A stretch of 64,000 bases of DNA, from the NCBI RefSeq assembly GCF_963576675.1, contig NC_088911.1, positions 78,583,256 to 78,647,255 of the forward strand, written 5' to 3'. The stretch is from Euphorbia lathyris (lineage: Eukaryota; Streptophyta; Magnoliopsida; Malpighiales; Euphorbiaceae). How positions within the stretch are numbered: the first letter of the stretch is position 1; each line of letters starts with the position of its first letter. The notes under the pieces were generated by a model. That model did not search any database. It saw only the letters and a program-made list of their open reading frames with translations, and had not been told where the DNA came from. This document shows, in pieces, positions 33,032 to 43,100 of the stretch. A program made the position numbers and the translations under genes.

Positions 33032-33715
33032 TTGTGATTGTTAATGTTCATCTATTTACAGTTAGTTTTTGATTGTTTAGGTAGTATGTAGTTAATTAGT
33101 ATCGTGTGTCGATTTGTTGGGATGAAAAATCAAATACAAGTTTCATTGATTTTGCTGAATTAAAAACTGCACTGCACATGTTTGTGAAAAGTATTAGTAA
33201 TTGGCTATAATTCTTGTATGATGCAATGATTATTTGTTCTAACTAACTAATTTAGCTAACATGTTGATTAAGCCTGAATTAGCGAATTTCACAAGGATAA
33301 TTGATAAGTGGATACTATGAAGATTTTTACAACGCAAAGCTTGACTAAACCTTTGAAGATTCCAAGTATGAAGATTTTAGAGAGAGAAAATAAGAAAGAG
33401 GAAAGTGAGAAATAAGAAAAAATAATAAAAAATTAAAAAGAGATAGAGAAGATGGTATATTTGATTTTTATTTTTTATTTTAGGATTTGTTTGTGATAAT
33501 TAGATAATAAGTGGGTCAATTTAAAAAAATAAATAAATATAAGGACCAAATTAACTCTTTTCCTTTTGACTTTTAACACCGTTAGTCAATTTGGTATTTG
33601 TTTGCTAACGGAATGAAGTACATGGTACCACTTTGCAAACTTTTAAACCACATGGGTGTTGTTCGAAAATGAGTGTAACCACAAGGTTTATTTTTATACT
33701 TTTCCCATATATTTA

Positions 33716-34216
33716 TTTAATTTTTTTTCAAATTATATCCGTTACTCACTTTTTGGATTGAAACATTTTATTTTTATATATTAAAATACACTGGTTGCCT
33801 CACTTTGATCTTAAGAAAAAAATTGATGGATCAGTCAAACCTTGTGGCAGTGACGCGCCTCCAGCTTGCGCGTATCACACACGCGTGCTGAGGTGCGATC
33901 TCAGCCGCATGTCCGCCTCACCTCCCTCATCTCACTTCACTTTCACTTTTTTACTTTGTTGCATCACTTTTGTGATACAATAACTCTCTCCCCTACAATC
34001 TAATAGTTCAGTTTTTTTTGCCTCACTTTGGGGAAGTGAGACACTCTCATTATGGGTGCTCTAAGGAGGATTAATGATTTTGCTTACTTTACGTATTTTG
34101 CAATTTAATCATACAATACTCATTCACAATATTAAATATATATATATACTGAATGAATCACTCTATTGTTGTTGTTTTCAAAAGAAAAATTTCATTGAAA
34201 TCAATCAAAGTTTATA
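33716..34216. other. Spacer with possible MITE remnant
   Basis: No gene. The phrase TGCCTCACTTTG occurs at about 33796 and 34020, and the end 'gggtgctctaagg' (about 34055) resembles a MITE or Harbinger terminus. A GC-rich patch at 33845-33930 stands out from the AT-rich surroundings. Boundaries cannot be fixed. Confidence 0.35.
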
Positions 34217-34760
34217 TCAGTAGATAATAGAGATTGAACAAACGAAGGACCTTGATGATAGAAAAAAAGCATAAAAATAGGCAACCTTTACAATGTTATG
34301 GGCAACCTGATTAGCTTGTTTCCGAGCAAAATGGAGCTTAATACTATTGCACATATTAGCAATCATGCGTCGCGTAAAAAGAACACTTAGTCTTAACCAT
34401 ACAAGCTTCACTGGAGCCGAGTAAAAGCTTGGATAAACTGCCCCGAACTTGACCATTAGCCTTCCAAAGAAGAGCCCTACAACTAATCATCCCTATATCA
34501 TCAAATAGAGCTAACATTTAATTTAAGATAATCAGTTGGTGGCCGAGACTAGTGAGGTGCTTGACGCGTCGTAACAGTCAAGATGGGAGAATGAAAGCTG
34601 CAAGCTTGAAGCTGAGCTTGTTGAAACTGAAACAAAAAGTCAAGGGAAAGATTGATGTCGATGTTAAGCGAAAAAATACCATTGCCCCAATCCACATTAT
34701 TCCTATGCCTCCAAATAGACTAGAGAACCATACACGCTTTCTCAACAACTTGTGAGTCCC
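34217..34760 (-). pseudogene. LINE-type C-terminal fragment (RNase H-like)
   Basis: In one minus-strand frame near 34.70 kb the sequence SIWRHRNNV appears, the conserved block between the zinc-binding and RNase H regions of plant L1-type ORF2 proteins; near 34.32 kb another frame gives HFARKQANQVAHNIVKVA, the RNase H terminal motif (compare IKRSANQVAHSLARAS in the LINE at 40.1-44.2 kb). Frames change between them and no RT or endonuclease is left, so it is a 5'-truncated, decayed copy. Confidence 0.6.
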
Positions 34761-36579
34761 AATGGCGAAGCAAAAGCTCAAACTAATCCACAAATGAATC
34801 AACAAGAGGAAAAAAAAGAGATTTACCGTTTTCCAAAAAGAGGTTGCAAAATGGCAATCGAGATATCCTTGTTACAATCTAATTTTATTGGTAAGACACT
34901 AAATTGTTCTACCTTTAGCCAATATTTACTTTGAACCTCCATAAATCACCATTTAAACATTGCTGTGTAGATAGTTTTATTGTTAATTAGGTAAACTAGT
35001 TTGTGATTATAATCAAAGCACAGTTATACCTAAACATGTCTCTAAATTCAAAGTGTTTATAAAAAAAAGAGAAAAAAAAAAAGAAAAATTATATATTATA
35101 GTAATAATTGAATAAACAAAAGTACTCACCAATTTTGAGTCTTGCTATTTTAGCACAAGAAGAATCTTCTACTTAAATTATCTGATTTTGCCTATGTTGA
35201 GAAATCAAGTTTGTTATTTAGCATTATAATAAGTAGACTGTGTACTAAAGTATGTGCTCTAGATCTCCAAATTATATTTTGGCTCTGTTGTGTAAAATGT
35301 CTTTTAAATAATTTTAATAGTATTCTGCCACCAGAGTTTTTGAACCTTAACATCTTCCATTCTATACCTACACTTGTGCAAGTTTATAGTACATATAGTC
35401 TTGTTTAGGCTGAAGAGTGACAACCACCAACCTGAAAATACTAACTAAAAAACTTGTGCGAATGGAACACCTATGCAATTAGGCTAATTAAGAGTATGTT
35501 TCAATGAATCAATTTAATTAGAAAATCTTGGAAAACTGTGAGAATAAGAAAATTTTAAGTCTTAGTGATCTTTTCTAGTTTTCTAAAAATTAAATATTCA
35601 TTCTTCTTATATGGTGTATATTTTTTACTATTCGGGGAATTTGAGTAAGACATTGTGTGGATCTATGACTATGTTTTTCTTTGAGTCCTTCAATGGGGTA
35701 ACTCAATACTTAAGGGAAAGCATTGCTTAGATATGGAGGATTTTGATGTGTAGTAATATGTGCTAATTTTTATCATAAAGGACTGTGCTATCTACTTGAT
35801 TTAGTATTTTTGGGCCATAATAATGAGCTTCTTCTGTTTGTTATATATTTTCAGGCCCAAAGTAAAAATATATTGATTCGAGCTTAAATAGGGGCATTTC
35901 AAGAAGAAAGGTGGTTGAAATGGGCAATTTGTGCATGAGGAGGGACAAAGACGAAAAGAAGAAGTGTAATAGGTTAGGTGGCGTCGCGTAAGAGTGCCAC
36001 CTATTTTGCCTTTTGGAACGTTACAACATTATTCATTTTGTCGCTAGGTTATTTTGGTACATTATCACCTTTACTTAAGGGAAAAGTTTCACTTTTTGGT
36101 GGGTGGCCAGTATAAGGATAATGGTTTATCCTTTAGGTCATCACATTTTCAGTACATTTTCATTCTATACACTTTATTTCTTTCAGCCATTACTGATTTC
36201 AAGAGCTTTTTCACTCTTTTCTATATTTTATTCTTTTATTATAAGTTTTTTTCTATCTACTTGTTCTTCTTAATCTAACCATTATGAAAAGTCATTTAGT
36301 AACGAATGACAAAATTGGGTAAGAATTAATCTGTTTGGGTATTTATTTGTTAATATTCTAAAGTTTGTGCATATAGTTTGTGTTAAATGGCCATTAACAT
36401 GGTTTACTAATTGATTATTGTTTTGAGAGAAGAATAACCAATATTTGACTTCTATTTTATAGTGTAATCAGGGCCGGCACTGGGCATAGGCCTGGGGTGC
36501 GACGCCCTAGGGCCCAGGGCCGGAGGGGCCCAAAAAAAATTCTAGCCATAGATGTTTATATGAAAATTAATTTTTTTTA
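34761..36579. other. Intergenic spacer
   Basis: AT-rich, no gene recognised. Poly-purine runs at 35060-35090. A sharply GC-rich self-complementary patch at about 36467-36535 ('agggccggcactggg ... agggccggaggggccc') looks like the terminal part of an unrelated transposon, but no partner end was found. Confidence 0.4.
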
Positions 36580-36664
36580 GGGTGTTGTTAAACCCAGCCC
36601 CAATTTCCCACACCTAGCCCCGTGGAAGGACGAAATTACCCTTTCATAGGTTTTGGGGTGGAAA

Positions 36665-36908
36665 AAGCTATTTTTTTTACTCTCTCGATGCACGGGCGTA
36701 TGGACATCACGCCTCACCTCATGGTGGGGCGTGTGAACATCACGCCTCCCCGTGTGGTCGGGCGTGATAGCCCCACGCCACACCGTGTGGTCGGACGTGG
36801 AACTATCACGTCCGACCACACGGTGAGGCGTAGGGTTATCACGCCCGACCACACGGGGAGGCGTGATGTTCACACGCCCGTGTATCGAGAGAGCAAAAAA
36901 AATAGCTT
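36665..36908. repeat. Left subterminal palindromic array (33-bp period)
   Basis: GC-rich units with ATCACGCC / GGGCGTGAT half-sites recur every 33 bp (36707, 36740, 36773). Each unit is itself an imperfect palindrome, and the array inverts near 36786, so the whole region can fold as one hairpin with arms of about 90-120 bases, including the matching AAGCTATTTTTTTT(A/G)CTCTCTCGAT ends. One extra unit is present in the left arm. Confidence 0.9.
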
Positions 36909-37107
36909 ATGAATCCCATAAAAAGGCCGTTAAACCCGTAAATAGTCCGTTAAGCCCGTAACTACATAAATGTACTTAACAAAAAAAATTTAAAAACACA
37001 AAAATTAAAATAAACATTAATAAACATAAACATTTATAAACGTAATAGAGTAAATTTAATATCTACAACAAAAAGTGTTTAAATGTATGAATGTCTACAA
37101 CAAAAAA

Positions 37108-39547
37108 TCAGCTCGCTCGACGCCACGCATCCATAAACTCATCCATCTCCCTCTTAATGCGTGGAACATCCTCGTCAGATCGGTGGTAGCCGATAGTTGG
37201 GTGACACGCCACAACCAGCTAACCCACTACAAAAAAAGTAATAAATAAATATTAAAAATTAAACACATATAAACTAATACTAAATAATAATATTAAATAA
37301 TAATAAACTTACAAATTCGCTGTTGGCGCGAGCATACTGTACCGGTCCAGCCTGTGGTGCATGAAGGAGATGGGGATGCGAATATTGCCTATACCAATCC
37401 ATATAAGCAGGATCACAGGCAGTGGGATCGTATCCAACTGGTCGGCATCTCCACCGATCAATGCCCCGAGCCGATGGAAATCTCCGCCAGGTGTCCTCAA
37501 CTGTGACTAAGGAATGCGTGAGCCTGTACGATAACGACTTCCATGGTCGTACTGCTTTATCAGGTCTAATATGCTCAGCTGGGATAGGCTGAGTATATCC
37601 GACCTGTCGCATCGCTCGGTCGGGCATATACGGCTCGACGATGTCTCTACACCGTATCCAACCGGCGTAGGACACTCGAAGCCGATCATCATCGGCGACA
37701 GGACCATAAGGCAACCACGTCACCTGGAAAAAAGTAATACTCAATAAAAAAATAATATACTATAAATAATAATTAAATAAATTCTAAAATTTTATAAAAT
37801 ACCTCTGCCGCCGTCATACGATCCAGCTGCCCCCGAAAGGTATCTAGTCGGGCGGTCGTCTTGCCTGGTACCCCGACCTCCCATCTCAGTGCACGGGCAT
37901 GGTCAGCTGGGATCAGGTGAGCTCCTCTATACGGCCGAAAAACCGGAAAATACTCATATATCCATGCCTGCAGTAGGGTCAAACATCCGCATATACCTGA
38001 GCAGTCTCCTCTGCTCGCTATCCCCAGCTGCCGGTACAACATGGCTAGTGTGGCAGACCCCCATGATAGTCCAGCTGCCCCGCTGACACCGCTGTAAACC
38101 TCATGAAGATGGGCTGGCCTAATCCTATCTCCACTCTTGTCAACAAACAGAGTGGATCCAAGCATAAGCCACATCCACGCTGTGGCCCGAGTAGCGTCAT
38201 CCCTACCCTCGGCGAGAAGCCCCTGTACAGCCCCAACAAATACACCTCCACCTCTCCATAAATGACTAGTCGGCAACAGAAGCTCAGCCTGACTCACCCC
38301 AAACATCATCATGCACATGGCATGAAGCGAGTCAGTAGTGGGAGACTTGGACACCATCGGACCGTCGATCGAGATCCGAAGAATCTGCCACACATCATGC
38401 AGCTGGATAGTCATCTCACCGAACGGCATGTGGAAGGAGTTCGTATCAGGCTGCCACCGCTCCACGAATACAGTCAATAGCGGAGTGTCGAGGTTCCTGA
38501 ACATGGCACGTGGAAGGTGAGACAAACCAGTCCTCTCGATCATCTCCCTCAGCTGTAAAATGACACATATACAATTTATACAATTACAGAATGTTTTGTA
38601 TGTTTATAGTTAAAAATACGAATTACAATAAATGTTGACACACTATATTATTCTTACCTCGGGTGACGCACCAGAAAACCACTAACACAAATCTCGGCAT
38701 GCTGATGATCATGTGCAACAGCGGACTGTCGCACTGCCCGGGCAACCACATCCAGGTAGTCCTGAAAAGAATCGGCATCGGGCTCTCTGTCATCAAAATC
38801 AGTCGCCCCCTCTGAGCCATGAATATCGGCCTGATCCGCAATCGGCCCCCTCCTCAACTGCTCCGTCGCAGCCCCTCTCCGCCTATGACCAGAAATATCT
38901 ATACCACGCAATCTCGTATGCCGTGGTGTATCATCCTCGTCGTCCATATCTAGACGACGAGCAGATGACGGGATGGATTTCCCACCCCTAGTAGGCCGCT
39001 CCGTCTACAAAAAAAATTACACTAAATTAATAAAATTGTAAATAATGTAAATTATACTAAATTTATAAAATTATGCTAAAATACTACTAAACTAATAAAA
39101 TTATAATATAGTTATTCTCAATTTATACTAAATTATACTAAAATTACACTAAATTACTAAAATGTTTACTATAATTAAACTAAAATTACACTAAATTTAC
39201 TAAAATTTTAAAAAATATTAATTTTTATTAAAAAAGGGGGTGTATGAGTATCACGCCCAAACCATTGGTCGGGCGTATGCACATCACGCCCTATCAGTGG
39301 TTAGGGCGTATGAGCATCACGCCCTACCATTGGTTCGGGCATGTGGCTATCACGCCCGAACCACTGGTCGGGCGTGATACTCATACGCCCGAACCGCAGA
39401 TCGGGCGTGATGTTCATACGCCCGACTGCGATTCCGGTCGAAATTTTTAAACATCACAACAGATCCAAAACGATCCATAAATCAATGAAATAAAGCGGTA
39501 AATCGTACCATTTTAGCTTTTCCTTTACGGTTTCTATCACCATCCAT
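37108..39547 (-). CDS. Plant mobile domain (PMD) protein, transposon-borne
   Basis: Exons on the minus strand: 39547-39509 (MDGDRNRKGKAKM), 39004-38658, 38547-37803, 37723-37313 and 37218-37108. Lengths 39, 347, 745, 411 and 111 add to 1653, giving 550 aa plus stop with every join in phase and GT-AG borders. Exon 2 is basic then acidic. Exon 3 begins the PMD (EMIERTGLSHLPRAMFRNLD, WQPDTNSFHMPFGEMTIQLHDV, then a Gly/Leu/Trp-rich helical core, SWGSATLAMLYRQL). Exon 4 has VTWLPYGPV and RRFPSARGIDRW; exon 5 ends VPRIKREMDEFMDAW. Genomic PMD proteins (MAIN, MAIL1) act in the nucleus in silencing and genome stability; many PMD genes sit in transposons. No stop or frameshift is visible. The exact role in the element is unknown. 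Confidence 0.85.
39240..39440. repeat. Right subterminal palindromic array (33-bp period)
   Basis: The motif TCACGCCC recurs at 39251, 39284, 39317 and 39350, exactly every 33 bp; afterwards the units continue inverted (TCATACGCCC). Each unit pairs a CGCCC half with a GGGCG half around a variable 10-11 base centre such as ACCATTGGT. It lies inside the first intron of the PMD gene. Same design as the left array but different unit centres. Confidence 0.92.
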
Positions 39548-39695
39548 GATTCGGCTCACTAATTTATCCGGATTTGAGCAAAAATCGTTTCGGCTTCTTG
39601 AGAGGTTTTGAGTTTTTTGAAATTTAGTGCAAAGGGTATTTCGGTCTATTCACGGGGCTAGAAGTGTAAAATTAGGGCTGGGTTTAGTAAATCAC

Positions 39696-40088
39696 TTTTT
39701 TTATAATATAAATAGTGAAAAAATTATATAGGATTGTCTATTTATTTCTGAAGCTCCGTTGATATTTTTTTTAAAGACATGTCCAACTTTTATACTTTAA
39801 AGAGTCCTTACTTGAGCCCCTAAATTGTCAGGACCGGGTCCTGAGTGTAATTGATGATCTGTGTCTAATTAATTCCTGTTAAATATTCACATATGATGTT
39901 TAAAATAATTGTGGGATCAGATTATCTTTTAAATATCAACTCGAAGGAAGCAACTGTGTTCTCTTCTCTGTTATCTTTCTTATGATTGATGCCATCCTTC
40001 TTCACTTCTAGGTTTGAGGAAGTTCATTTCAACTTTGTGAAATGGAAAGGTAACTTATAGTCTAGCTTAGTGGATAATAATTTTTTCA
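39696..40088. other. Spacer between PMD element and LINE
   Basis: AT-rich, no gene or repeat recognised. Confidence 0.5.
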
Positions 40089-40132
40089 TTTCCTTTTGGG
40101 TTTTTTTTTTTTTTGAAAGAATAAAGAATGCT

Positions 40133-43100
40133 TTATTGATGATCTAGTTGGAGAACTGAAAGAATAAAGGGTGGTGGGACAGACCCCCACTCACCATAAT
40201 CAGACACAGAAACAGACGCTCTAGCTAAGCTATGAGCTACCTGATTCGCTGATCTTTTAATAAAACCTAAAGAGAGAAGAGCTATATCCCGAGCTAGGGA
40301 TTTACAATCTTCCATAATCAACCCAAAAGGGGACGCAATCACACTATCACTAAAGAAAGCAAGGACTAACAATTGAGAGTCGGATTCTACGGCTACATTT
40401 GTGTACTGCTTTGCTTTGAGCCAGCTAAGGGCTTCTCGGAAACTAAGTACTTCAGCAATCAGGGGATCCGGAGCACCAGATAACAGACCGTTTTTAGCGC
40501 CTATGAAGCTATTCGTAGTGTCCCGTGCCACAAAACCGAAACCGATCCTGTTGTTACTGAATAGTGCGGCGTCAAAATTTAGCTTGAGGGATCCTTGGGT
40601 AGGAGGAGACCATTGCATTACCGCACTTGAGGGCGTGGATGGAGAAACACCAACTTGTTGAGCCGCCTTCCAATTTGACAGCAAAGCTGATGCATTATTG
40701 AAAATGTTACCAGGTTCTTCATCTGTGCTCCTCCAAACTATATTGTTCCTATTACACCACAAAGCCCAACTGACCATAGCCGCCCCCGCTAGTAGCTGTA
40801 CATCCCCCTTCTGATCAAGATGTAGCCAAAATTGAAAAAAGTTACTGACCAGCGGGCTAAGGTCACCGTAGCTTGAAAAATTCCACGTACGCCTTGCATT
40901 TACGCACGACAGCAGCGCATGAAACAAATCCTCCTCCACAGTTTGACATACAGGGCAGAAACTATCTAATTGCACTCGCATTTGACGAAGCCTCACTTTT
41001 GTTGGTAACCAATTGTTTAGAGCTTGCCAGAGGAAGGACTTCACTTTAGGAGGGATAGCCAGGTTCCACATTCTTGACCACACTTCAGCAGAAATAGATC
41101 CAGTACCCGGATTAAGATTCCCAACCATACTCCTGTAACCCAATTTGACAGTATAAGACCCTCGAGGATTCCCATTCCACCACCAAGTATCCTCCACATC
41201 GCGTAAGCTGAGAGGGACCTGCTCAATTAAATTTTTGTCCCTTTGTGTGAATAAATCATCTACAACTCCAGGGTCCCAAATCTTCTGGTCAACTGACAGC
41301 AAGGTACTAACCGTTTTGTCCTCAAGTCCAGGAATAGGGGAGGTTTCAACTTTTGGATTATCAGGATCAGAGAGCCAAGGATCATTCCATATCCTAGTTG
41401 AGACTCCGTTCCCAATCCGCCTTTGCGCTTTTTGTTTGATCAGGTGCTGAGCCGCAAGGATACTACGCCATACAAAGCTAGGATTGTTACCAATGTTAGC
41501 TTCCAGGAATGATGAGTTTGGGTAATATCGCGCTTTGAATACTTGGGCCGCCAAGGAGTCCGGATCGGATAATAATCGCCATCCCTGCTTTCCAAGTAAA
41601 GCCAGATTGAAAGGATGGAGACGCTTAAATCCCATACCTCCCATTTTCTTTAGAAGACAAAGACCCTGCCATGACCTCCAATGAATTTTCTTCCCCATAC
41701 TACTAGAGCCCCACCAAAAAGCATTTAACTGATTCTCCAATGCTGCGCAAAGTGTATGCGGTAGAAGGAAAAGGCTCATTGCATAGTTAGGGAGAGCTTG
41801 CAATACTGATTTTATCATGATCTCTTTACCTGCTTTTGATAGCTGTTTGGATTTCCAGTTACAGATCCTTTTTTGAATCATAACTTCCAGATATCTAAAC
41901 ACATCTACTCGCCATTTACCGATGACCGAGGGCAAACCCAGATATTTCTCAACTTTCTGTATCTGTGACACGCCCAAGCTTCTGCTTAGAGAGCTGCAAA
42001 CCTCAGGATGAACATTCTTGCTGAAGGAAATAGATGACTTGTCGAAATTGATTTTCTGTCTAGAGGCTCTTTCATACTTAGCCAGACACTCTTTTATAAT
42101 ATCGCATTCCTCGTGTGTGGCTCTGAAGAACATGTAGCTATCGTCAGCGAAGAATAAGTGTGATATAGCCGGGGCTGATCTAGCCACTTTACATCCATGG
42201 ATGAGGCCCTGAGCCTCGCACTGCTTTAAATAGGAAGAAAGACCTTCGGCACAGATGAGGAAAAGGTAAGGGGATATGGGGTCCCCCTGCCTAAGACCCC
42301 TCTGTGGAATTATGGGCCCCATTATATGCGGACCACTTTGAATCTTATACTGGACCTTTGTCACACACTGCATTATCAGGTTTATCCAGGCTTCTTCAAA
42401 CCCGAGTTTTCTGAGCATCATCTTCAGAAACTGCCATTCTACACGATCATACGCTTTTGACATTTCAAGCTTAAGGGATACTACTCCACCCCTTCCTTGA
42501 GATTTCCTATTCAGGTAATGATTAACCTCGAAAGCAACCATTACGGTATCTGAAATAAGTCTCCCAGGAACAAAAGCACTCTGTTGTTCTGATATAAGTT
42601 CTGGCATTACTGCTTTCAACCTGTTTGCTATTGCTTTTGAAATGATTTTATAGATTACATTGCACAGAGCTATAGGACGGAGATCAGCTGCTGTTTCTGG
42701 CTTGGCTTTTTTAGGAATGAGTATCAATGTAGTCTCGTGAATTTCCTCAGGGAAAGAGCCAGAGCTGAGCCAATTTAAGCATGCCTGAGTAACCTGATCC
42801 CCAACAATGCTCCAGTATCGTTGATAAAAGAACGGATTGAATCCATCTGGTCCTGGACTATTGTCTGGGTTCATTGAGAAAATGGCTTTTTTAATCTCTT
42901 CTCGGGTGAACGGGGCATTCATCTTTCTGTTAGCTTCGTCAGTTACTTTAGGCTGAACTGAATCTATGATATCATCTGCATTGCAACCTGACGAAGAGAA
43001 TATACCTTTATAGTAGTCCAGCAGTACCCCATCGAGACCGTTTTGCCAATCAATCCATTCTCCTCTAGGGTTTCGAAGTTGCCTCAGCGAGTTCTTCTTC

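Larger units (their letters stand above)
36580..39695 (-). mobile_element. TIR transposon carrying a plant-mobile-domain gene
   Basis: The two ends are inverted repeats over about 75 bp: the left has 'taaacccagccccaattt ... ctagccccgtg ... gaaattaccctt' and the right its complement (39620-39695). Left start GGGTGTTGTTAAACCC aligns without gaps to GTGATTTACTAAACCC at the right. Flanks are T-runs (TTTTTTTA on both sides), so an 8-9 bp duplication is possible but low-complexity. Just inside each end lies a 33-bp-period palindromic array. The only gene is a five-exon plant-mobile-domain gene on the minus strand. No DDE transposase is present, which leaves open how it moves; Mutator-like affinity is inferred from size of TIR and gene content. 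Confidence 0.75.

Noticed and set aside
34552..34934. Plus-strand frames at 34.55-34.93 kb
   Set aside because: They lie antisense to a LINE remnant with recognisable motifs.
36681..36893. CRISPR-like array (regular 33-bp spacing)
   Set aside because: Units are palindromic, contiguous, invert in mid-array and lie inside a plant transposon; no spacers and no cas genes.
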